This document shows, in pieces, positions 52,765 to 59,303 of a stretch of DNA of 64,000 bases. The translations under genes and the position numbers were made by a program. Each line of letters begins with the position of its first letter. Position 1 is the first letter of the stretch. The stretch is from assembly GCA_965661055.1 (NCBI GenBank), contig CBFICS010000004.1:62001-126000 (forward strand). The letters are read 5' to 3'. A model generated the notes under the pieces. It was not told the origin of the DNA. It saw only the letters and a list, made by a program, of their open reading frames with translations, and searched no databases. The stretch is from CBFHSF01 sp965661055. Its GTDB lineage: Bacteria; Bacteroidota; Bacteroidia; Flavobacteriales; Schleiferiaceae.

Positions 52765-52841
52765 TACATTTATTATTAAGTGATCGGTTTACAGTTATGA
52801 AATGGAAGCTTCCACAACTCACGAGCTCACATCACTTCAGT

Positions 52842-53393
52842 TTATCCTTCTTTCTCAACTTGCATATAGCTCAATTCCAATGGAGTTTTTCTTCCGAAAA
52901 TCTTAACCATCACTTCAAGCTTGCGCTTCTCTTCGTTAATCTTCTCAATGGTTCCATTAAATCCATTAAATGGACCATCAATAACCTTAACTGTTTCTCC
53001 AATAACAAAGGGGATGTTTACTTGATCAGCGGTTTCAACCAACTCATCAACTTTACCTAGCATTCGCTTAACTTCAGATTCCCTTAACGGAACAGGATCT
53101 CCTCCTTTTGTTTCACCTAAAAATCCGATTACCCCTGGAATATTTTTAATGGTGTGCACTACCTCACCAGTAAGAACCGCTTCAACCATAATGTATCCTG
53201 GAAAGTAGTTTCTCTCTTTAGAAATTTTCTTTCCATTTCTGATTTGATATACCTTTTCAGTTGGAACGAGAACTTGTCCTAGATAGTCAGCTAAACCACT
53301 GTGTTCAACTTCACTTTCAATATAAGACTTTACTTTGTTCTCTTGTCCACTTACTGCGCGTACAACAAACCACTTTTTTCCAGAATCAGCCAT
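52842..53393 (-). CDS. nusG: Transcription antitermination/elongation factor NusG
   Basis: 183 residues, the usual NusG length. The NGN domain (KKWFVVRAVSGQENKVKSYIE) contacts RNA polymerase, and the C-terminal KOW domain has FVIGETVKVIDGPFNGFNGTI. It joins transcription and translation through S10 or Rho. It lies 12 bases after secE. Confidence 0.97.
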   Translation of the reverse strand: MADSGKKWFVVRAVSGQENKVKSYIESEVEHSGLADYLGQVLVPTEKVYQIRNGKKISKERNYFPGYIMVEAVLTGEVVHTIKNIPGVIGFLGETKGGDPVPLRESEVKRMLGKVDELVETADQVNIPFVIGETVKVIDGPFNGFNGTIEKINEEKRKLEVMVKIFGRKTPLELSYMQVEKEG

Positions 53394-53405
53394 TATTTGA
53401 ATATC

Positions 53406-53600
53406 TTATTTAAATAGGTTGTATAGAATATCAAGAACCTCAGTAATACTTGTATCCATTACCCATATTAATAGTGCAAAAATAACAGATGCAATAATTA
53501 CTAATACAGTACTCTTTTGCAGTCCGCTCAATTGAGGCCATGTAGTCTTGGCTACAAACTCCTCATATGATTCTTGAAAATAATGTCCTATTTTGCTCAT
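53406..53600 (-). CDS. secE: Preprotein translocase subunit SecE
   Basis: 64 residues, short single-span form. The amphipathic segment EFVAKTTWPQLSGLQKSTVLV leads into one membrane helix, as expected for the SecE that braces the SecY channel. It lies between tRNA-Trp and nusG. Confidence 0.93.
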   Translation of the reverse strand: MSKIGHYFQESYEEFVAKTTWPQLSGLQKSTVLVIIASVIFALLIWVMDTSITEVLDILYNLFK

Positions 53601-53613
53601 GATTAAGTCTTTG

Positions 53614-53686
53614 CACGGGTTGAGAGGCTCGAACTCCCGACACCTGGTTTTGGAGACCAGTGCTCTACCAACTGAGCTAAACCCGT
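53614..53686 (-). tRNA. tRNA-Trp (anticodon CCA)
   Basis: 73 nt without encoded CCA. A 7-base acceptor stem ACGGGTT/AACCCGT, D arm GCTC AGTTGGTA GAGC, anticodon stem CTGGT/ACCAG with loop CTCCAAA giving anticodon CCA, and a TTCGAGC T loop. It lies between tuf and secE, as in many bacteria. Confidence 0.96.
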
Positions 53687-53697
53687 ATTTGGAAATA

Positions 53698-53725
53698 AAG
53701 GCGTCCCGATCTCTCGGGACACCTT
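53698..53725 (-). terminator. Hairpin between tuf and tRNA-Trp
   Basis: GTCCCGA (53703-53709) pairs with TCGGGAC (53714-53720) around TCTC, extended by AAGG/CCTT. On the minus strand only a short T run follows, so it may be a weak terminator or a processing signal that allows read-through to tRNA-Trp and secE. Confidence 0.6.
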
Positions 53726-53751
53726 CTTATTCCAATTATTTACTTATTGTC

Positions 53752-54939
53752 TTACTCAACAATTTCAGTAACCTGTCCAGCACCAACTGTACGTCCACCT
53801 TCACGGATAGCGAAACGAAGACCTTTGTTGATTGCAACTGGAGCGATCAAAGAAACATTGATTGTCAAGTTATCACCAGGCATAACCATTTCTACTCCAT
53901 CAGGAAGAGAAATTTCACCTGTTACGTCAGTAGTTCTTAAGTAGAACTGAGGACGGTATTTGTTGTGGAATGGAGTGTGACGTCCACCTTCTTCTTTTTT
54001 CAAGATATACACCTCAGCTTTGAACTTAGTGTGAGGAGTAATAGAACCTGGCTTACAGATAACCATACCACGACGGATATCAGATTTTTCAATACCTCTT
54101 AAAAGGATACCTACGTTATCACCAGCTTCACCTCTATCAAGAATCTTACGGAACATTTCAACTCCAGTAATAGTAGAGCTTAATTTCTCATCACCAAATC
54201 CGATGATATCAACTGCGTCACCTGTGTTTGCAACACCAGTCTCAATACGACCAGTTGCTACAGTACCACGACCAGTGATAGTAAATACATCTTCGATAGG
54301 CATCAAGAATGGCTTATCTTTATCACGCTCTGGCTCTTCGATGTATGCATCAACTGCATCCATAAGCTCCATAATAGTGTCAACCCACTTCTCTTCTCCG
54401 TTCAATCCACCTAATGCAGATCCAGAAATTACAGGAGCGTTATCACCATCATACTCATAGAATGATAATAATTCACGAACTTCCATTTCTACTAGTTCAA
54501 GAAGTTCTTCATCGTCTACCATGTCAACTTTGTTCAAGAAAACTACGATACGAGGAATACCTACCTGACGTCCTAATAGGATGTGCTCACGAGTTTGTGG
54601 CATTGGACCATCTGTAGCAGCTACTACAAGAATAGCACCGTCCATTTGAGCAGCACCAGTAACCATGTTCTTTACGTAATCCGCGTGACCTGGACAGTCA
54701 ACGTGCGCGTAGTGACGGTTAGCAGTTTCATACTCAACGTGTGAAGTATTAATAGTAATACCACGTTCTTTTTCTTCTGGAGCGTTATCGATAGAATCGA
54801 AGTCACGTTTCGCAGAAAGCCCTTTACTTGCCAATACCGTAGTAATTGCAGCAGTTAAGGTAGTTTTACCATGGTCTACGTGACCGATGGTACCAATGTT
54901 CAAGTGTGGTTTTGAACGTACAAAATTCTCCTTTGCCAT
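53752..54939 (-). CDS. tuf: Elongation factor Tu
   Basis: 395 residues. The GTPase motifs GHVDHGKTTL (about 18-27), DCPGHADYVKNM and NKVDMVDD are exact, as are the beta-barrel domains II and III (GRIETGV; GGRHTPF). It brings aminoacyl-tRNA to the ribosome. It lies between tRNA-Thr(GGT) and tRNA-Trp. Confidence 0.99.
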   Translation of the reverse strand: MAKENFVRSKPHLNIGTIGHVDHGKTTLTAAITTVLASKGLSAKRDFDSIDNAPEEKERGITINTSHVEYETANRHYAHVDCPGHADYVKNMVTGAAQMDGAILVVAATDGPMPQTREHILLGRQVGIPRIVVFLNKVDMVDDEELLELVEMEVRELLSFYEYDGDNAPVISGSALGGLNGEEKWVDTIMELMDAVDAYIEEPERDKDKPFLMPIEDVFTITGRGTVATGRIETGVANTGDAVDIIGFGDEKLSSTITGVEMFRKILDRGEAGDNVGILLRGIEKSDIRRGMVICKPGSITPHTKFKAEVYILKKEEGGRHTPFHNKYRPQFYLRTTDVTGEISLPDGVEMVMPGDNLTINVSLIAPVAINKGLRFAIREGGRTVGAGQVTEIVE

Positions 54940-54994
54940 GATCAGTTGTCTTTGTTGTTATTCATGTATAAAAAAAAAAGACTATACAACTTAG

Positions 54995-55066
54995 AGCCAA
55001 TGACGGGATTTGAACCCGTGACCTCTTCCTTACCAAGGAAACGCTCTACCCCTGAGCTACACCGGC
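54995..55066 (-). tRNA. tRNA-Thr (anticodon GGT)
   Basis: 72 nt. Acceptor stem GCCGGTG/CATTGGC with two G-U pairs, D arm, anticodon stem TTTCC/GGAAG with loop TTGGTAA giving GGT, T loop TTCAAAT. It directly precedes tuf. Confidence 0.95.
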
Positions 55067-55088
55067 TTTTGGACGCAAGTCCTAATTG

Positions 55089-55162
55089 AGCGGAAGACGG
55101 GATTCGAACCCGCGACCCTCAGCTTGGAAGGCTGATGCTCTAGCCAGCTGAGCTACTTCCGC
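55089..55162 (-). tRNA. tRNA-Gly (anticodon TCC)
   Basis: 74 nt. Acceptor GCGGAAG/CTTCCGC, anticodon stem TCAGC/GCTGA with loop CTTCCAA giving TCC, T loop TTCGAAT. Confidence 0.96.
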
Positions 55163-55212
55163 AATTTGAAAACCTCTGTTACTTTCAACAGAAATTTCCT
55201 GGCTAATTAATG

Positions 55213-55295
55213 TGGGGAGAGCAGGATTCGAACCTGCGAAGGTGAAAACCAGCAGATTTACAGTCTGCCCTCGTTGGCCGCTTGAGTATCTCCCC
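55213..55295 (-). tRNA. tRNA-Tyr (anticodon GTA)
   Basis: 83 nt class II tRNA with long variable arm. Acceptor GGGGAGA/TCTCCCC, anticodon stem GCAGA/TCTGC with loop CTGTAAA giving GTA, T loop TTCGAAT. Confidence 0.96.
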
Positions 55296-55325
55296 GATAC
55301 TACTAAATCTAAGAACTTTTAATTG

Positions 55326-55399
55326 AGCCGGTAGAGGGACTCGAACCCACGACCTGCTGATTACAAATCAGCTGCTCTAGCCAGCTGAGCTATACCGGC
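55326..55399 (-). tRNA. tRNA-Thr (anticodon TGT)
   Basis: 74 nt. Acceptor GCCGGTA/TACCGGC, anticodon stem GCTGA/TCAGC with loop TTTGTAA giving TGT, T loop TTCGAGT. It is the first gene of the tRNA/tuf/rpo cluster. Confidence 0.96.
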
Positions 55400-55438
55400 A
55401 CTCAATCCTATTTAAGCATACTGCTCAAAATGGGACTG

Positions 55439-55468
55439 CAAATGTAATAAAGAATTGAACTTGTCAAA
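55439..55468 (-). promoter_or_regulatory. Strong promoter at the head of the tRNA-tuf-rpoBC cluster
   Basis: On the minus strand TTTGACAA (55468-55461) and TACATTTG (55446-55439) with 18 bases between TTG and TACATTTG are a near-ideal Bacteroidota -33/-7 pair. Transcription would start about 35 bases before tRNA-Thr(TGT). Confidence 0.8.
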
Positions 55469-55704
55469 AAAAAAGTTTATTTTTTTTCTTCTATCTTTTT
55501 TGGCCCTTCATTTCAGAGACAAAAAACATAGAAGTTTTATCCAATCCGGATTTTCCTAGGGGTATCATGTCAATGAACTATACAGGTTGAACCCTGTTTT
55601 GAAAAGCGGTGGCAAAAGTCGCTTTTGATTCAATGCAAAACAAGAAAAAATTAAACCTTTTTTCACGTATATTCTTAGTGTTTTGTTTATCAACTATTTG
55701 AAAA
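55469..55704. other. Gene-free stretch between the tRNA promoter and the hpf terminator
   Basis: No coding frame or RNA gene was found. One weak hairpin, AAAAGCG ... CGCTTTT, lies around 55602-55626. The rest is AT-rich with no recognised element. Confidence 0.5.
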
Positions 55705-55730
55705 CAAAAAAGCCGCAAAAAAAGCGGCTT
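55705..55730 (-). terminator. Terminator after hpf
   Basis: AAGCCGC (55710-55716) pairs with GCGGCTT (55724-55730) around an A-rich loop. On the minus strand a T run follows. It lies about 20 bases after the hpf stop and ends the xerC-hpf transcript. Confidence 0.85.
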
Positions 55731-55751
55731 CCATAGGATGTGAGAGGTGAT

Positions 55752-56051
55752 TTACACACCACTCACCTTTTCTTTTCTCTTTTTGAGTTGTCTCCCTAAT
55801 ACTTCCGTTGCTTGGTCGGCTGCCTCTTCAAAAGACGTGCACTCCTTTTTAACTATCAAATCATTCCCTGGGATGTTTAACCTAATTTCTACAATCTTAT
55901 TCTCTTTTGAGTGGTTGTTATCTAATTTTAGATATACATCTCCATCAATGATTTTGTCGTAAAAGTGATCTAACTTATCTAACTTCTTTTGTAAAAAATC
56001 TATAAGCTTTTGGTCAGCATTAAAGTTTACAGCTTGCACGTTCATCTTCAT
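55752..56051 (-). CDS. hpf: Ribosome hibernation-promoting factor, short form
   Basis: 99 residues, equal to the short HPF/RaiA type without the long C-terminal dimerization domain. The pattern VNFNADQKLIDFLQKKLDKLDHFYDKIID and the CTSFEEAADQATEVLGRQLKKRK end match the S30AE fold that binds the 30S A/P site and silences ribosomes in poor growth. It starts 3 bases after the xerC stop. Confidence 0.88.
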   Translation of the reverse strand: MKMNVQAVNFNADQKLIDFLQKKLDKLDHFYDKIIDGDVYLKLDNNHSKENKIVEIRLNIPGNDLIVKKECTSFEEAADQATEVLGRQLKKRKEKVSGV

Positions 56052-56054
56052 AAT

Positions 56055-56951
56055 TCACTTTTTTTTAGACCCACCCCTAGGATGAGCCTGGTTATATACT
56101 GATTTTATTTTGTTAATTGAATTGTGAGTATAAATCTCAGTGGCTGATAAATTAGCATGCCCTAATAATTCTTTGATGGTGTTTAAATCAGCCCCTTGGT
56201 TTAATAAGTGTGTTGCAAAGGTATGTCGCATAAGGTGAGGACTCTTTTTATCTATACTCGTTGTCATACTAAGGTAAGAATTTACCCTATCATAAACAAG
56301 TTTTGGCGTGAGAGTTCTACCATCTTCAAGAAGGAAAAAACTACCCCTCTGATTACCATGAACTTGTTCTCTTACTTTAACAAAACTTTGTATTTGTTGT
56401 TTCAACTGTGGGTGTATCGGAATGAGTCTTTCTTTTTTGCGCTTTCCAAACACTTTTAATACATCAGAACCTAAGTCAACGTTCTCCCAAACAAGATCGA
56501 TTAACTCTTGTCGCCTCACCCCTGTAAAGTAAAAAAACATTAAAATCGTTTTATCTAATACTCCTGTGTAGTCCGTTGAATAAAGGTTATCTGAAAATAA
56601 AAATTCAATTTCATTTGTCTTTAAGGCTTCAACTATTCGTTTGGGTTGTTTTAGTCTAGAAATTGACTTCATAGGACTTACCTCGATTTCACCAATCTTT
56701 CGCAAGTAATTAAAAAGTGTAGTCAGGCTGCTGATCTTTCGATTGATGGTTCTATGAGACATACCCATTTCAGACAGTTCCATGATCCACTCTCTAATCC
56801 ACAGAGGCTTGACCTCTGAAAAGGTTGAAACTAGGTCGCGGTTATTCAAAAAAGAAACAAACTGGGTAATGTCTAATTCATACGACCGAACGGTATGATC
56901 AGAAAACCTCTTTTCGGTTTGTATGTATGTTATAAAGGAATGTATGTCCAT
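56055..56951 (-). CDS. Tyrosine recombinase XerC/XerD family
   Basis: 298 residues, full length for Xer. N-terminal SAM-like DNA-binding domain (1-100), then the catalytic set R146 (TGVRRQEL), the GKRKKERL lysine hairpin, H239 and R242 (HLMRHTF), H265 (GHANLS) and nucleophile Y274 (TEIYTH). These enzymes resolve chromosome dimers at dif. No attachment repeats, phage or integron genes are nearby, and it is followed by hpf, so it is a housekeeping Xer; XerC versus XerD is not decided here. ATG 56951 directly follows the T run of the rpsU terminator; the GTG at 56963 lies inside the stem. Confidence 0.9.
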   Translation of the reverse strand: MDIHSFITYIQTEKRFSDHTVRSYELDITQFVSFLNNRDLVSTFSEVKPLWIREWIMELSEMGMSHRTINRKISSLTTLFNYLRKIGEIEVSPMKSISRLKQPKRIVEALKTNEIEFLFSDNLYSTDYTGVLDKTILMFFYFTGVRRQELIDLVWENVDLGSDVLKVFGKRKKERLIPIHPQLKQQIQSFVKVREQVHGNQRGSFFLLEDGRTLTPKLVYDRVNSYLSMTTSIDKKSPHLMRHTFATHLLNQGADLNTIKELLGHANLSATEIYTHNSINKIKSVYNQAHPRGGSKKK

Positions 56952-56990
56952 AAAAAAAGCCACACTAAGATACTACTCTTGTGTGGCTTT
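56952..56990 (-). terminator. Terminator after rpsU, abutting the xerC start codon
   Basis: AAAGCCACAC (56956-56965) pairs with GTGTGGCTTT (56981-56990) around a 15-base loop. On the minus strand the following T run (56958-56952) ends just before the ATG at 56951. Confidence 0.85.
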
Positions 56991-57010
56991 TACTATGTAA
57001 AACGAGAAAT

Positions 57011-57202
57011 TTATTCTTCGTTATTTCTTAGCGTTTGAACGTATGCAGCTTTAATTACTTCACTTCTTCTCTTTACAGATTTTTTTGTGAATTGCTGACG
57101 ACTCCTCAATTGACGAACCGTGCCCGTTCTATCAAACTTACGTTTGTAGCGCTTCAGTGCGCGTTCTATTGCTTCTCCTTCTTTTACTTGTACTACGAGC
57201 AT
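57011..57202 (-). CDS. rpsU: Ribosomal protein bS21
   Basis: 63 residues. Start ATG 57202, giving the usual MLVVQVKEGEAIERALKRYKRKFDRTG opening; a GTG at 57211 is rejected because it overlaps the Shine-Dalgarno. The protein binds 16S rRNA near the anti-Shine-Dalgarno end. In Flavobacterium johnsoniae, bS21 helps to block that end. The gene has a strong Shine-Dalgarno and its own -7 element, and is followed by a terminator. Confidence 0.95.
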   Translation of the reverse strand: MLVVQVKEGEAIERALKRYKRKFDRTGTVRQLRSRQQFTKKSVKRRSEVIKAAYVQTLRNNEE

Positions 57203-57208
57203 TTTAAA

Positions 57209-57215
57209 CACCTCC
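57209..57215 (-). promoter_or_regulatory. Strong Shine-Dalgarno of rpsU (GGAGGTG)
   Basis: Minus-strand GGAGGTG is a seven-base match to the anti-Shine-Dalgarno, six bases before the ATG at 57202. Such sites are rare in Bacteroidota. Confidence 0.8.
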
Positions 57216-57229
57216 CTTCATTAGTGGCG

Positions 57230-57237
57230 CAAAAGTA
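57230..57237 (-). promoter_or_regulatory. -7 promoter element (TACTTTTG) of rpsU
   Basis: Minus-strand TACTTTTG matches TAnnTTTG and precedes the ATG by 27 bases, leaving room for the Shine-Dalgarno. Confidence 0.6.
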
Positions 57238-57263
57238 ATCACATATTTCAAATATGGAAACTA

Positions 57264-58412
57264 TTACGAGAAATCTTTTAATATATTTTTAGAAATCACC
57301 ACTTTCTGAATTTCGCTGGTACCTTCACCAATGGTACAAAGTTTAGAATCTCTGTAAAACTTCTCAACTGGGAAGTCTTTAGTGTATCCGTAACCACCAA
57401 AAATTTGAACGGCTTCTACTGAATTTTCTACAGCTACCTCACTTGCAAGGTATTTTGCTTCTGCAGAAATGGTAGTTACATTTTGTCCTGTATTCTTAAG
57501 GTAAGCAGCGTGATACGTTAAAAGCTCTGCAGCATCCACGTTAGTCGCCATATCTGCTAACTTAAAGGCAATGGCTTGGAAGTTACTGATAGATTGTCCG
57601 AATTGCTCTCTTTCTTTAGAGTACTTAATGGCAGCTTCTAGCGATCCTCTAGCAATTCCAATAGATAAAGCTGCAATAGAAATTCTACCACCATCTAATA
57701 CCTTCATCGCTTGAATAAATCCTTCACCTACATTACCTAAAACATTCTCTTCAGGGATTCTACAGTCTTGGAAAATCATTTCTGCGGTTTCTGAGGCACG
57801 CATTCCTAATTTATTCTCCTTCTTCCCACCTGAAAAACCTGGGGCTCCTCTTTCAACCACAAATGCGGTAATTCCGTGGCTATCTAATAAATCACCTGTT
57901 CTAGCCAACACCACGGCAACGTCCCCAGAAATACCGTGAGTAATCCAGTTTTTCGCACCGTTAAGAACCCATTCATTACCATCTTTTTTGGCAACGCACT
58001 GCATTCTCATAGCGTCTGAACCTGTATTTGCTTCCGTTAACCCCCATGCACCAATCCACTCACCAGTAGCAAGCTTAGGCAACCAATTCTTCTTTTGCTC
58101 TTCGTTTCCGAATTGTAAAATATGGCCTGTACATAAGGAGTTGTGTGCAGCCATTGAGAGGCCCACACTTGGATCTACCTTTGCTAATTCAACAATGGCA
58201 GTTACATATTCGTCATAGGTTAAACCGGATCCACCAAATTCTTCAGGAACCAAAATTCCTAAAAGTCCAAGTTCACCTAGCTTTTTCATGGCATCAATAG
58301 GGAAAGTTTGAGCTTCATCCCACTCCATGATATTTGGCTTAATATGTTGTTCACAGAAATCTCTTACCGTTTGGGCAATCATTTCTTGGGTTTCTGTTTT
58401 ACCGAAGTTCAT
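57264..58412 (-). CDS. Acyl-CoA dehydrogenase
   Basis: 382 residues. The FAD-binding middle region WGLTEANTGSDA, the segment GISGDVAVVLARTG and the C-terminal TIGEGTSEIQ with probable base E363 mark an acyl-CoA dehydrogenase of the short-chain/butyryl type. It forms the trans-2-enoyl-CoA with electron transfer to ETF. Chain length is not assured. The gene lies 20 bases after the helix-hairpin-helix gene. Confidence 0.94.
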   Translation of the reverse strand: MNFGKTETQEMIAQTVRDFCEQHIKPNIMEWDEAQTFPIDAMKKLGELGLLGILVPEEFGGSGLTYDEYVTAIVELAKVDPSVGLSMAAHNSLCTGHILQFGNEEQKKNWLPKLATGEWIGAWGLTEANTGSDAMRMQCVAKKDGNEWVLNGAKNWITHGISGDVAVVLARTGDLLDSHGITAFVVERGAPGFSGGKKENKLGMRASETAEMIFQDCRIPEENVLGNVGEGFIQAMKVLDGGRISIAALSIGIARGSLEAAIKYSKEREQFGQSISNFQAIAFKLADMATNVDAAELLTYHAAYLKNTGQNVTTISAEAKYLASEVAVENSVEAVQIFGGYGYTKDFPVEKFYRDSKLCTIGEGTSEIQKVVISKNILKDFS

Positions 58413-58432
58413 TGATATCTAGTATTACGCTG

Positions 58433-59116
58433 TTATTTGGCTTTTTTCACCGATAAATATGGTACAATTTTACGGAAATTATCTGAGGATATCTCATTTA
58501 AGTACCCAATTTCTGACACCGAATCAAAGGGTCTTACTTCTTTTACAAAACGTACAATTGCCTTAGCTTCACGATAACTTAAGTAAGGGTGTTTGGCCAG
58601 GGAATCAACAGAAAGAACATTTACATCAATCAAATTAACATTTCCTTTAAATGAAAAACGGTTAATTACCCTTTTGGCAACCACAGAGTCTAAACCGTAA
58701 ACCTCATAGATTTGATTGGGTGAGTAAAATCCGCCAAGTTTATCTCTAAACTTGAGAATTCTTTTAGACAACACAGGACCGACGCCACTAATCTCCATTA
58801 GGTTTTCAGCTGACGCTTCAGAAAAAGAAATAATTGGACGTTGATTAGCTATAACCTTCTTATTCTTACTATTCTCAAAAGACCGTTTAGCCTTTTTGAC
58901 TTTTTTAGGATAATTAGAAGGTTGTGACTTTTTTACCGGCTCTCGTTGAAAAAGCACAGTGTCATTTACCTGTTTAGCTAAATATACAACCTCAACGGGT
59001 GCGGGATTGGGATTATTAACAAAATAAAATCGAATAATCCAGCTAGACAAACAAATCACAAATAAGACGTAAAGTCCGCGCCTTTGATTTTTAGAAAAGC
59101 TTTTTGATTCAAACAT
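58433..59116 (-). CDS. Membrane-anchored helix-hairpin-helix protein, ComEA-like
   Basis: 227 residues. One N-terminal membrane helix (about 13-33), a basic, Lys-rich linker, and a helix-hairpin-helix domain (about 98-165: SAENLMEISGVGPVLSKRILKFRDKLGGFYS) followed by a second HhH-like unit (about 172-225). The domain binds DNA in competence protein ComEA, but no other competence genes are here, so DNA uptake is only a possibility. It starts just after the MetS-like terminator. Confidence 0.75.
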   Translation of the reverse strand: MFESKSFSKNQRRGLYVLFVICLSSWIIRFYFVNNPNPAPVEVVYLAKQVNDTVLFQREPVKKSQPSNYPKKVKKAKRSFENSKNKKVIANQRPIISFSEASAENLMEISGVGPVLSKRILKFRDKLGGFYSPNQIYEVYGLDSVVAKRVINRFSFKGNVNLIDVNVLSVDSLAKHPYLSYREAKAIVRFVKEVRPFDSVSEIGYLNEISSDNFRKIVPYLSVKKAK

Positions 59117-59120
59117 TCCT

Positions 59121-59156
59121 AAAAATAAAACATCCCAGTTTCCTGGGATGTTTTTA
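59121..59156 (-). terminator. Terminator after the MetS-like gene
   Basis: CATCCCAG (59131-59138), loop TTTC, CTGGGATG (59143-59150), with T runs on either side. On the minus strand it ends the NSS/MetS transcript; on the plus strand a T run also follows. Confidence 0.82.
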
Positions 59157-59177
59157 CTCGATTACAATCGATTTATA

Positions 59178-59303
59178 TTAATCTTCTTGAGAGTCTGACT
59201 CAGAATTAGGCTTTGTATATAAAACCTTATAAAAGAAATATCCTGTCAAGATTGAAACGGTTGCTTGAGTTACAACCATGGTTATTAGTGCTGAAGTATT
59301 CAT
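59178..59303 (-). CDS. MetS-like small subunit of the NSS transporter
   Basis: A 41-codon gene with ATG at 59303 that shares its first base with the TAA of the NSS transporter gene. It encodes one hydrophobic helix (ALITMVVTQATVSILTGYFF) followed by a short basic-acidic tail. Tiny single-span proteins in this exact position occur as MetS, the partner of the MetP methionine transporter of the NSS family. Size, helix and coupling support this assignment, but direct sequence identity to MetS could not be tested. Confidence 0.75.
   Translation of the reverse strand: MNTSALITMVVTQATVSILTGYFFYKVLYTKPNSESDSQED

Noticed and set aside
52797..52815. Palindrome TGGAAGCTTCCA in the nusG-rplK gap
   Set aside because: With no loop it cannot form a useful RNA hairpin, and no related copies or conserved context are visible.
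54960..54985. Run of T after tRNA-Thr(GGT) as a terminator before tuf
   Set aside because: The minus-strand T run has no stable stem directly before it, and tuf is normally co-transcribed with upstream tRNAs.
56055..56951. Xer-type recombinase as sign of a mobile element
   Set aside because: No attachment repeats, phage genes or tRNA disruption nearby; it is full length and sits with hpf and rpsU.
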